Source: Clostridia bacterium | GTDB lineage: Bacteria; Bacillota; Clostridia; UMGS1810 | Assembly (NCBI GenBank): GCA_016293435.1 | Contig: JAEDEG010000098.1 | Location: 1 to 10,046, forward strand | Length of the DNA stretch: 10,046 nt | Direction: 5' to 3' | In this document: positions 1-5,076 of the stretch, in pieces | Layout of the letters: every line of letters begins with the position of its first letter | Numbering within the stretch: position 1 is the first letter of the stretch | The notes under the pieces: model-generated | Databases searched by the model: none | Told to the model about the DNA's origin: nothing | The model's input: only the letters and a program-made list of their open reading frames with translations | Program-made: the position numbers and the translations under genes

Positions 1-500
1 ACAAAATTATGCAGGAGGCATGCTTTGAGCTGGCAAACTATGCAGACAGCTGTAACGCTCACTTTGCTATAGAAACCGGCCCCGAAACCTCAGAGGTGCT
101 CAAGGGCTTTTTGGATTCTCTCGGTTCGACCGGAGTAGCCGTAAATCTTGACCCTGCAAATCTTGCAATGGTAACCGGCGACGACCCTGTTCGCGCGGTG
201 TACAATCTCCAAAAGTATATAGTACATACCCATGCTAAAGACGGCAATAAGCTCAGAGAATCAAATCCTGAGTTTATATACAAAGTTGTTCATCCCGTTC
301 CCGAGGGCTACGATGATATTCAATATTTTGAAGAGGTTCCTCTGGGTAGTGGAAGTGTTGATTTTCCTGCATATCTGAAAGCTTTAGAGGATATCGGCTA
401 CAAGGGCTTCCTTACCATTGAGCGTGAAGTTGGCGACAATCCTCAGGGGGATATTAAAGCTGCAGTTGAATTTTTGAATAAGGTTATCTCAGAAAATTAA
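1..500 (+). CDS. Sugar phosphate isomerase/epimerase, TIM barrel (3' part)
   Basis: The reading frame is open from the left edge, so the 5' end lies outside the window; the ATG at 9 is internal. About 166 codons remain, the C-terminal half of a xylose-isomerase-like TIM barrel (AP endonuclease family 2 fold). Such enzymes isomerise or epimerise sugars and sugar phosphates in the cytoplasm using a divalent metal. Visible metal-site candidates are the Glu of AIETGPE, the Asp of NLDPANL, the His of HTHAKDG and the Glu of FLTIERE near the end, in the expected order. The stretch PLGSGSVDFPAYLKALEDIG is typical of the last barrel strands and helices in this family. Substrate cannot be told from this fragment, and no partner gene is visible. 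It ends at a strong hairpin shared with the convergent gene. Family call firm, function open. Confidence 0.85.
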   Translation, partial: KIMQEACFELANYADSCNAHFAIETGPETSEVLKGFLDSLGSTGVAVNLDPANLAMVTGDDPVRAVYNLQKYIVHTHAKDGNKLRESNPEFIYKVVHPVPEGYDDIQYFEEVPLGSGSVDFPAYLKALEDIGYKGFLTIEREVGDNPQGDIKAAVEFLNKVISEN

Positions 501-504
501 TGTG

Positions 505-549
505 AAATAAAAGATAGTGAAACGGCAGAGTTTTCACTATCTTTTATTT
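505..549. terminator. Bidirectional intrinsic terminator between convergent genes
   Basis: Bases 505-522 and 532-549 form a perfect 18-base-pair stem with a 9-base loop. The stem is A/T-rich at its base, so each strand has a U-rich 3' arm (CTTTTATTTT on the plus strand, CTTTTATTT on the minus strand). It lies 5 bases after the isomerase stop, and its right edge touches the last base of the stop codon of the minus-strand SLH gene. It probably ends transcription from both sides. Confidence 0.8.
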
Positions 550-1862
550 TAATCACACGCTATAACCTCGGTTGCTTCACCGTCGGTGTATCTAATAAGC
601 ACAAACATATCCTCTGTAACGGCGGAGAGTGAATCAGGTAACCAGCAGTTTTTTAGACGAGAATTATACACTTCAACATTAGCATTTCTGACAACACTTA
701 CTTCTGTTTCTCCGGCCGGAGTGTTAAGCACAAAATTGGTGCATTTTGTTTTCTTATCATATGAAACAACGGTTCCATACACAAATTCATAATCTTTGTT
801 GCTGCCGAGGGGGCCAACCTTAGAGCCGTTGGGTATAGCTGCATCTGAATTAATGTCAGGGTCACCCAAATTGAGTGACGCAACCACAAACAAGGTATCG
901 ATATGTGTTCTGAATGCTGTGCTCATAATCATTACATCCCCCTTTCGTATCTGCGAAAGGGCGCTTTTGGTGCCGGCAACAGTGATTTTGTCATCGTTGG
1001 GGATAAGCGTCGAATACACTTCGTTATTTCCGGCAAGGCGGTATTGGATACGATAGCCTTCCTCGCCGTCGGTGTTGTATATAGTTGAGGTTACATCGCT
1101 GACGATAATAAGGTCTTTGAGAGGATAGAGATTATACATATGCTCCATATTTTCGGGAATTATAGAATCATTTTTCCCGCTTTCTTCAGGCCTTGTGGGA
1201 TCGGATTGTTGTTCGTCTTTGTTGGGGTTGTCGGTATCTGAATTTTCGGGATCTTCATCTTTGGGAACAGCAGGCTCATCTTCTTTTTTGTAATTCATAG
1301 CTCTCACGATAAGTGCGGCGGCTTCTGCTCTTGTTACATTGTGTGATGATCTGAGTGTATCATCTTCATATCCTTGTATAATACCTGCATCTATTGCCGA
1401 GGCAAGCTTGTCTGCTATATCGGCATCAGTTTCTGACCAATCGGCAAATCTGCCGTTATCCACCTTTGCAGGTGCCAGATTCAATGCCGTGGAGAGTGCA
1501 TATGCAATTTCACCCCTTGTCGCATTTGAATCGGGTTTATATTTTTCGGATGAAGTATATACAACTCCCGATGTGCGCAGTATGTATTTGGCAGCCCAGT
1601 GACTGTCGATATCAGGGTAGGCGGTCTGAGCTTCAAAGTGGCAGTCAAGTGCCAAACAGAGCATTTTGGCAAATTCTGCTCTGGTAACATTGCCGGCGGG
1701 CTTGAAGCTGCCATCTTCATAGCCGTTTATGATGCCGGCATCAGACAGCTCTTTTACATATTTCCACGCCCAGTGGGTTTGGGTTATGTCGCTGAATGCA
1801 AACGCACTCATTGTGCCAAAAATTAGCATTGCAGTCAGCAATAAGGATATTAATTTTTTCAT
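549..1862 (-). CDS. Secreted S-layer homology (SLH) domain protein
   Basis: A 437-residue exported protein expected to bind the cell wall through its SLH repeats. I choose the ATG at 1862: it follows AAAGGA by 9 bases and opens directly on a signal peptide (MKKLISLLLTAMLIFG, probable cleavage after AFA at residue 22). A longer ORF start at 1913 falls in the -35 box of the promoter and is rejected. Three SLH repeats follow: about 23-72 (FSDI..HWAWKYV, GIINGYEDGSFKPAGNVTRAEF), 82-130 (YPDIDSHWAAKYI, KYKPDSNATRGEI) and 139-190 (GIIQGYEDD, NVTRAEAAALIVRAMNY). The first and third carry the usual GYEDG/TRAE signatures; the second is more divergent. Residues 191-235 are an acidic Pro/Asp/Glu/Asn linker. 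Residues 236-437 are a probably beta-rich domain I do not recognise. The gene is monocistronic by its own promoter and terminator. In this family SLH repeats bind pyruvylated secondary wall polymer; the role of the C-terminal domain is unknown. Confidence 0.9.
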   Translation of the reverse strand: MKKLISLLLTAMLIFGTMSAFAFSDITQTHWAWKYVKELSDAGIINGYEDGSFKPAGNVTRAEFAKMLCLALDCHFEAQTAYPDIDSHWAAKYILRTSGVVYTSSEKYKPDSNATRGEIAYALSTALNLAPAKVDNGRFADWSETDADIADKLASAIDAGIIQGYEDDTLRSSHNVTRAEAAALIVRAMNYKKEDEPAVPKDEDPENSDTDNPNKDEQQSDPTRPEESGKNDSIIPENMEHMYNLYPLKDLIIVSDVTSTIYNTDGEEGYRIQYRLAGNNEVYSTLIPNDDKITVAGTKSALSQIRKGDVMIMSTAFRTHIDTLFVVASLNLGDPDINSDAAIPNGSKVGPLGSNKDYEFVYGTVVSYDKKTKCTNFVLNTPAGETEVSVVRNANVEVYNSRLKNCWLPDSLSAVTEDMFVLIRYTDGEATEVIACD

Positions 1863-1884
1863 ATAGTTCATTCCTTTCGAATTT

Positions 1885-1913
1885 AGTATATCATGTTTTT
1901 GTCGTATGTTCAA
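1885..1913 (-). promoter_or_regulatory. Sigma-A promoter of the SLH gene
   Basis: On the minus strand: -35 TTGAAC (1908-1913), 17-base spacer, -10 TATACT (1885-1890), preceded by TG one base upstream (TGATATACT), an extended -10. Transcription should begin near 1878, about 16 bases before the start codon at 1862. This supports the shorter start for the SLH protein. Confidence 0.75.
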
Positions 1914-2014
1914 GCATCATTATGTAAATAATGATTTATTAAAGAAAAATTATTATTCTGTATATAATACTTTTTTACACTGCTATAGGTTGCGTTTTTT
2001 GGACATTTTTAAAT

Positions 2015-2056
2015 AAATCCCCGGCTGTAAGGCGTGATATCCTTTGCCGGGGATTT
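2015..2056 (-). terminator. Intrinsic terminator of the Cys-rich membrane protein gene
   Basis: Bases 2015-2025 and 2046-2056 pair perfectly over 11 base pairs (AAATCCCCGGC with its complement), and an inner AAGG/CCTT pairing extends the structure. On the minus strand the 3' arm runs into ATTTATTTAAAAA, a modest U-rich tail. It lies 16 bases past the stop codon at 2072. The plus-strand tail (GGATTTTGTC) is weaker, and no plus-strand gene ends here. Confidence 0.65.
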
Positions 2057-2071
2057 TGTCGGAGCTATGGC

Positions 2072-2500
2072 TTAATCTGTATTAAAGCATTTTACAATGC
2101 ATTTTATAAGACAAGCAGTTGTCGTTAGTATAAGGAAGAAGAACGCCAACAGTGCCCCCACTATAACAGCACCTAATATGCTTGTGGCGGTAAAGCTTAT
2201 CGCCAAAAGAATCAGTGAGGCTATAATTGTACCCAGAATACCGGTCAACAAAACTGACAAAACAGGGCAGATGCATATCCTTATGCCCGAATTGGGAATC
2301 AAGGATGCTGATATGAGGGTTATTGCAAGATAAGCTACAGCAATGCCGAATGTCACCCAAAGAAAAGCCGGTGCTATTGTTATAACGGCGGCTATACGAA
2401 GAAATGCAGCAACAATACCGATAATAATGCTCGATACTATTGCAAGTGTTGTGCAGTCACTTCTGCATTCGTTTCTGCAGCAGCAGCCAAAGATTGACAT
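2072..2500 (-). CDS. Small Cys-rich membrane protein, unknown function
   Basis: 142 residues, unrecognised. The start is well supported by GGGAGGTG 9 bases upstream of the ATG. The protein is very hydrophobic, with four probable membrane helices at about 17-37, 39-63, 76-101 and 104-135. It has ten cysteines in three clusters: C6-C7-C8-C12-C16 before the first helix, C76 and C78 at the start of the third, and C130-C134-C138 at the end of the fourth. The first and last clusters both have the spacing CxxxCxxxC. The C-terminus is short (KCFNTD). Possible roles are metal or redox chemistry at the membrane, lipid-anchored or disulfide-linked assembly, or a spore/envelope structural protein; none can be chosen from sequence. 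It has its own candidate promoter and terminator, so it appears monocistronic. A short inverted repeat (2515-2520 with 2540-2545) could pair next to the ribosome site in the mRNA leader. Confidence 0.8.
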   Translation of the reverse strand: MSIFGCCCRNECRSDCTTLAIVSSIIIGIVAAFLRIAAVITIAPAFLWVTFGIAVAYLAITLISASLIPNSGIRICICPVLSVLLTGILGTIIASLILLAISFTATSILGAVIVGALLAFFFLILTTTACLIKCIVKCFNTD

Positions 2501-2569
2501 GATTTATTCACCTCCCGATTTTAATATATGCCGCTTGTGAATCGGATGTGATATGTATGAGCATTATTT

Positions 2570-2598
2570 TTGATACAGATGCATACAATTATTATACC
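2570..2598 (+). promoter_or_regulatory. Candidate sigma-A promoter of the M14 peptidase gene
   Basis: TTGATA (2570-2575), 17-base spacer, TATACC (2593-2598). The -10 matches only four of six positions. The start would be near 2605, just ahead of the GGAG ribosome site at 2608-2611, leaving a very short leader. An alternative upstream pair, TGAATC (2538-2543) and CATTATT (2562-2568) with an 18-base spacer, loosely resembles a forespore sigma-G/F promoter, but with mismatches in both boxes. Confidence 0.35.
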
Positions 2599-2599
2599 A
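2591..2599 (-). promoter_or_regulatory. Extended -10 promoter of the Cys-rich membrane protein gene
   Basis: The minus strand reads TTGGTATAAT, a perfect -10 (2591-2596) with the TGn extension; no good -35 is visible at 2614-2619. Transcription would start near 2584, giving a leader of about 84 bases. It overlaps the -10 of the candidate plus-strand promoter for the peptidase gene. Confidence 0.5.
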
Positions 2600-2618
2600 A
2601 AAATCATGGAGTGATTGT

Positions 2619-3536
2619 ATGACGGTACTTCCAAATTTAGCTTATACATATGACAAAACAGTATCGGTTATAGAAGAATTTTTATCAAAATACCCTTTTC
2701 TTTCTGCATGCTCTATAGGCAAAAGTGTGATGGGCAAGGATATTATTGCACTTACCTGCGGCTGCGGCAGAAAAAAGGTTTTCTTTAATGCTTCGCATCA
2801 TGCCAACGAATGGATAACAACACCGCTGCTTTTGAAATTTACGCAGACTTACCTCGAAGCTTACAAATACAGCAGAAAGCTGTGTAATTTTGATGCCAGA
2901 GAGCTCTTTTTGAGCAAAACACTGGTGGTTGTTCCGCTGGTCAATCCCGATGGTGTTGACCTGATTAACGGTGCTGTCGAAAAGGACAGCGAGTATTATA
3001 AAAAGGCAAAAAAAATATCCGATCAATATCCGGACATTCCGTTTCCGGAGGGATGGAAAGCAAACATTGACGGAGTGGATCTCAATTTGAATTATCCTGC
3101 CAATTGGAATATGGCAAAGGAAAACAAGAAAAAAATCGGAATATGCTCTGCGGCACCAAGGGATTATGTGGGTGATTTTCCGCTTTGTGCTCCCGAGGCA
3201 AGGGCTTTGTATAATCTATCTATTTCAACGGGATTTTGCCTGACGCTGTCGTATCATACTCAGGGCAAGGTCATATATTGGAAATACCTTGACTATCTGC
3301 CCGAAAACAGCGAAGAAATAGCAGAGGCACTAAGCCGTGCATCGGGCTATAAAACGGAGGTCACACCCACAGAGTCGGGCTTTGCAGGTTATAAAGATTG
3401 GTTCATATCTCACTATAACCTCCCGGGTTATACAATAGAAGCAGGAGAGGGCGAAAATCCATTGCCGCCAAAGCAATTTGACGAGATTTACCGCGATAAT
3501 GAGGGTCTGATGGCTATGGCACTGAATTTGGCATAA
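2619..3536 (+). CDS. M14 zinc peptidase, gamma-D-glutamyl-diamino-acid type
   Basis: A 305-residue metallopeptidase of family M14 (carboxypeptidase A fold), closest in motifs to the M14C group that cleaves gamma-D-Glu-meso-diaminopimelate bonds in peptidoglycan peptides (Bacillus YqgT, ENP1 of Lysinibacillus). Zinc ligands are H61 and E64 (SHHANEW) and H213 (LSYHTQG); the catalytic Glu is E274 (GYTIEAGEGENPLP). Group signatures are VNPDGVDL (108-115), GVDLNLNYPANW (152-163), PRDYVGDFPL (180-189) and AGYKDWFI (256-263). No signal peptide and no LysM repeat are present, although I recall LysM domains in characterised relatives, so this is a catalytic-domain-only protein that probably acts in the cytoplasm or forespore on imported or released muropeptides. 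The start ATG follows GGAG by 7 bases. It diverges from the Cys-rich membrane protein gene and is followed by a hairpin, so it is likely monocistronic. Fold and catalytic residues are firm; the exact bond cut is inferred. Confidence 0.9.
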   Translation: MTVLPNLAYTYDKTVSVIEEFLSKYPFLSACSIGKSVMGKDIIALTCGCGRKKVFFNASHHANEWITTPLLLKFTQTYLEAYKYSRKLCNFDARELFLSKTLVVVPLVNPDGVDLINGAVEKDSEYYKKAKKISDQYPDIPFPEGWKANIDGVDLNLNYPANWNMAKENKKKIGICSAAPRDYVGDFPLCAPEARALYNLSISTGFCLTLSYHTQGKVIYWKYLDYLPENSEEIAEALSRASGYKTEVTPTESGFAGYKDWFISHYNLPGYTIEAGEGENPLPPKQFDEIYRDNEGLMAMALNLA

Positions 3537-3542
3537 AATATG

Positions 3543-3587
3543 AAGTGCAGAAAACAACCTTGATTTTAACCGGTGTTTTCTGCACTT
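3543..3587 (+). terminator. Hairpin terminator after the M14 peptidase
   Basis: Bases 3543-3556 pair with 3574-3587 (14 base pairs around AAGTGCAGAAAACA). The 3' side is U-rich only within the arm and just after it (ACTTTGACCTATTTG), so the U-tract is weak. Position, 6 bases past the stop codon, supports a terminator role. Confidence 0.55.
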
Positions 3588-3630
3588 TGACCTATTTGTA
3601 AAATAAAAATGAAGATTTTGAAATTAATAC

Positions 3631-3659
3631 TTGCAATCAGTATTTTTTTGTGTTATAAT
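3631..3659 (+). promoter_or_regulatory. Promoter of tRNA-Pro
   Basis: TTGCAA (3631-3636), 17-base spacer, perfect TATAAT (3654-3659) with an extended TGT in front. The start is expected near 3666, about 23 bases before the mature tRNA. Confidence 0.75.
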
Positions 3660-3688
3660 AAATAAGTCGCTAAAATATGCGAAAGCTT

Positions 3689-3762
3689 CGGGGTATAGCG
3701 CAGTTTGGTAGCGCGCGTGGTTTGGGACCATGAGGCCGGGGGTTCGAGTCCCTCTACCCCGA
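3689..3762 (+). tRNA. tRNA-Pro, anticodon TGG
   Basis: A 74-base cloverleaf. Acceptor stem CGGGGTA (3689-3695) pairs with TACCCCG (3755-3761), with discriminator A at 3762. The D stem is GCGC (3698-3701) with 3711-3714. The anticodon stem CGTGG/CCATG (3716-3720, 3728-3732) has one G-U pair and the loop TTTGGGA places TGG at 3723-3725. The T arm has loop TTCGAGT (3743-3749). The 3' CCA is not encoded. UGG reads all CCN proline codons when U34 is modified. It is a single-gene unit with its own promoter and terminator. Confidence 0.97.
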
Positions 3763-3768
3763 TAAAAC

Positions 3769-3826
3769 AACAGAAGCCTTTTAAACACGTTAAACTCGGT
3801 GTTTAAGAGGCTTCTGTTTACTTTTA
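3769..3826 (+). terminator. Intrinsic terminator of tRNA-Pro
   Basis: Bases 3769-3788 pair with 3799-3818 over 20 base pairs (one G-U), with a 10-base loop, followed by TTTACTTTT. It starts 6 bases after the tRNA. Confidence 0.8.
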
Positions 3827-3865
3827 CAGAGCACTGCTATGTCGATAAATGTCAATATTAGTAGC

Positions 3866-3894
3866 AATTTGACAACGATTTTTGTTGTCAAATT
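3866..3894. repeat. 11-bp perfect inverted repeat, candidate operator (distal)
   Basis: AATTTGACAAC (3866-3876) is repeated inverted at 3884-3894 with a 7-base spacer. No U-tract follows, so it is not a standard terminator. Its core, TTGACAA..TTGTTGTCAAA, resembles the inverted repeat that covers the -35 box of the HTH regulator gene at 3985-4006. The rest of the 3830-3984 stretch holds no convincing gene: only a 37-codon plus ORF (3839-3952) without a ribosome site, and an open minus frame discussed in the findings. Confidence 0.5.
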
Positions 3895-3984
3895 ATATCC
3901 GGCATCAATGAGCAAACTTGTGCGTCTCTCACCGTATCTTCATCCTTTTTAAAGGCTCGCTGAAACTCAAACTCTTGAATTATC

Positions 3985-4006
3985 TTGACAAAAATATTTG
4001 TTCAAA
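3985..4006. promoter_or_regulatory. Candidate operator overlapping the HTH gene -35 box
   Basis: TTGACAAA (3985-3992) faces TTTGTTCAA (3997-4005), an imperfect inverted repeat with a one-base bulge, spanning the -35 and half of the spacer. It shares TTGACAA and TTGTT..CAAA half sites with the repeat at 3869-3892. Binding here would block RNA polymerase, so autorepression is inferred. Confidence 0.45.
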
Positions 4007-4013
4007 GTATAAT
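3985..4013 (+). promoter_or_regulatory. Perfect consensus sigma-A promoter of the HTH gene
   Basis: TTGACA (3985-3990), exactly 17 bases, TATAAT (4008-4013): a full match to the vegetative consensus. Start expected near 4020, 30 bases before the ATG at 4051. A promoter this strong on a small regulator gene usually implies that it is normally held down by a repressor, here plausibly its own product. Confidence 0.85.
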
Positions 4014-4050
4014 ATTTCTTGATGATTTAATTCAGAAAAGGTGTGATAAT

Positions 4051-4512
4051 ATGGAAAATTCAATGATTACAGAGCTTGCTGCCAAAATTGAAGAAGAAAT
4101 AAAAAAGCAGTACAAAAGCATACGTCAGTTTTCAATTGCAAGCGGGATTCCTCAGACAACCATCGTCAGTGCAGTCAAAAACGGTGTTGGCGGAACTGCA
4201 TACGAAACCGTTGTCAAAATCTGCTCTCTTTTGCACATTGAGCTCATAAACTATGATACACACCTTGTTATGACAAACGATGTTATTGATATGGTGAATA
4301 TGTTTAATGCGCTTGACGAAAAGGGAGAGCATGCGGTAATGGCATTTATGGCAATGGAGTTTGAAAGGTGCAGTGGAAGTATTGATTATATTTCCCGAGC
4401 AGTGGAGCAGTCCAATGAGCTTGCCGAAAGAAAAATTTCGGAGCAAAAATCACAAAATCCCTATGAAATGATAAACATTTTAAATAATCAGCAACGGAAT
4501 GAAAACCGATGA
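4051..4512 (+). CDS. HTH (XRE/Cro-like) transcriptional regulator
   Basis: 153 residues, cytoplasmic DNA-binding protein. The start is the ATG at 4051, preceded by AAAGGTG; a longer TTG-start frame from 3985 is rejected because it begins inside the -35 box. A helix-turn-helix lies at about 21-64: the helices read roughly SIRQFSIASG, PQTTIVSAVKNG and AYETVVKICSLLHIEL, the order seen in phage-repressor-type HTH domains. The C-terminal part (75-130) has LDEKGEHAVMAFMAMEFERC, a segment common in small clostridial regulators and possibly a dimerisation helix pair; the tail is polar and Gln/Asn-rich. It stands alone: no integrase, toxin or antirepressor gene is intact next to it. It may be a surviving regulator of a lost mobile element, or a domesticated one, since its frame and promoter are intact. 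Targets are unknown; the two nearby inverted repeats are the best candidates. Confidence 0.8.
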   Translation: MENSMITELAAKIEEEIKKQYKSIRQFSIASGIPQTTIVSAVKNGVGGTAYETVVKICSLLHIELINYDTHLVMTNDVIDMVNMFNALDEKGEHAVMAFMAMEFERCSGSIDYISRAVEQSNELAERKISEQKSQNPYEMINILNNQQRNENR

Positions 4513-4530
4513 AGGTGTTGTTTTCAATAA

Positions 4531-4543
4531 GCGGCAAAGCCGC
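4531..4543. repeat. Small GC hairpin after the HTH gene
   Basis: GCGGC-AAA-GCCGC, a 5-base-pair stem with a 3-base loop, 18 bases past the HTH stop codon. It has no U-tract and is the first of a series of hairpins running to 4885. Confidence 0.5.
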
Positions 4544-4554
4544 GTCATTCAACG

Positions 4555-4586
4555 TTTTCAGTGGGAGATTGAACTCCCACTGAAAA
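4555..4586. repeat. 13-bp perfect hairpin (hairpin A)
   Basis: TTTTCAGTGGGAG (4555-4567) pairs with 4574-4586 around loop ATTGAA. Neither strand has a U-tract after it, so it is not an evident terminator. It abuts the next hairpin without a gap. Confidence 0.75.
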
Positions 4587-4633
4587 AATTAAGATGTCAC
4601 TCGCCGCCTATAGAGGCGGGTGACATCTTAATT
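4587..4633 (-). terminator. 19-bp hairpin (hairpin B), possible minus-strand terminator
   Basis: Bases 4587-4605 pair with 4615-4633 over 19 base pairs (one G-U) with a 9-base loop. Read on the minus strand the stem ends in TTAATTTTTTC, a U-rich tail, which fits an intrinsic terminator for the transposase remnant immediately to the right. Its right arm (4621-4633) also seems to hold the last recognisable transposase codons, so the hairpin may instead have formed by an inverted duplication within the element. Confidence 0.55.
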
Positions 4634-4791
4634 TAGTTATAATTTGTCCGTCCTACAGCGCGGGGCTTGACAATTTTTCTTAGGTCAATTTGCCCAATTA
4701 TTTCATTGAATGTGTAGATTGGATCATAAATTTCAATAATTTTTTTCTGAATCTATCGAAATTTTTATTTGGTATTAGTATTGTTTTTCAT
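4621..4791 (-). pseudogene. Transposase 5' remnant, DDE type (IS1182/IS4-like)
   Basis: On the minus strand one frame from an ATG at 4791 encodes about 52 codons with in-frame stops at 4765-4767 (TAA), 4753-4755 (TAG) and 4633-4635 (TAA). The recognisable part is IYDPIYTFNEIIGQIDLRKI followed by GRTNYN, which resembles the N-terminus of IS1182/IS4-like transposases, where a YDPI-x-TF...IDL-x-KY segment leads to GR-x-(R/N)Y(D/N)P-(V/I)KML. After the third stop the frame still reads I-K-M, as expected where the family has P-(V/I)-K-M, suggesting that a proline codon became a stop. Everything after that, including all catalytic residues, is missing and replaced by hairpins. A TATAAT on the minus strand (4798-4803) sits just ahead but lacks a -35, and there is no ribosome site. 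The family name is from memory of motifs and moderately sure; loss of function is certain. Confidence 0.55.
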
Positions 4792-4807
4792 ATAAATATT
4801 ATACCGC

Positions 4808-4847
4808 AAAATAGCTGATCCCGCTACGGTTTCAGCTATTTTTGTGT
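4808..4847 (+). terminator. Intrinsic terminator-like hairpin C
   Basis: AAAATAGCTGA (4808-4818) pairs with 4832-4842, an 11-base-pair stem with an inner CCG/CGG pairing, followed by a run of T (CTATTTTTGTG). It could end plus-strand transcription entering the nptA region, or be an end structure of the degraded insertion element. No intact gene ends here. Confidence 0.5.
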
Positions 4848-4894
4848 ATAAAAAATCGAGGATTTTCACCCTCGACTTTTTATACGACTTTTTT
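4846..4894. terminator. Intrinsic terminator-like hairpin D
   Basis: Bases 4846-4861 pair with 4870-4885 (16 positions, one A-C mismatch), loop 8 bases, then GACTTTTTTA on the plus strand. The A/T base of the stem also gives the minus strand a U-rich arm. With hairpin C it forms a tandem pair that would isolate the downstream genes from upstream transcription. Confidence 0.6.
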
Positions 4895-5076
4895 ACAGCC
4901 TTTTTTGTAATAAGCAGTCTTAACCGCATCTTAGCCAAAATTATTGTATAATCAAATGGTATATTGAGAAAGCATGGATTTTAGGCAGAAATGAGGAGAA
5001 ATATTCGTAAAACAAAATTATTTGCACAATTGTCCCGGAGTGTGAAAATGCTGAAATTCTTGAAGAATGTGCTTAA
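4895..5076. other. Intergenic scar with no supportable gene
   Basis: No credible gene here. A TATAAT at 4947-4952 lacks a matching -35. A 40-codon ORF from the ATG at 4991 is Lys/Arg/Leu-rich and has no convincing ribosome site. A frame directly upstream of the symporter remnant, and in the same frame, reads CTIVPECENAEILEECA before a TAA at 5074-5076; it looks protein-like but I cannot place it. The promoter of the nptA gene was expected in this stretch and is not obvious. Confidence 0.5.

Noticed and set aside
1863..1913. N-terminal extension of the SLH protein from the ATG at 1913
   Set aside because: It would place 17 charged residues before the signal peptide and begins within the -35 box; the ATG at 1862 has AAAGGA at good spacing and fits the promoter.
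3839..3952. 37-codon plus-strand ORF after the tRNA terminator
   Set aside because: No ribosome site or promoter in place, and it crosses the 3866-3894 inverted repeat; more likely chance.
3985..4050. TTG-start extension of the HTH regulator from 3985
   Set aside because: The TTG is part of the -35 hexamer of a perfect promoter, and the transcript would start after it; 4051 has its own ribosome site.
4132..4552. Minus-strand ORFs across the HTH gene
   Set aside because: They are antisense to a well-supported gene and have no ribosome sites or recognisable domains.
3689..4660. Integrated element using tRNA-Pro as attachment site
   Set aside because: No repeat of the tRNA 3' end was found downstream in the window and no integrase gene is intact, so attL/attR cannot be supported.
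4769..4842. Small RNA from TTGGTA-N16-TATAAA (4769-4796) ending at hairpin C
   Set aside because: The transcript would be only about 40 bases and the promoter is weak and lies in the decayed transposase region.
4531..4890. CRISPR array or tandem repeat RNA suggested by the hairpin cluster
   Set aside because: The hairpins have different sequences and irregular spacing; there is no repeated unit with spacers.
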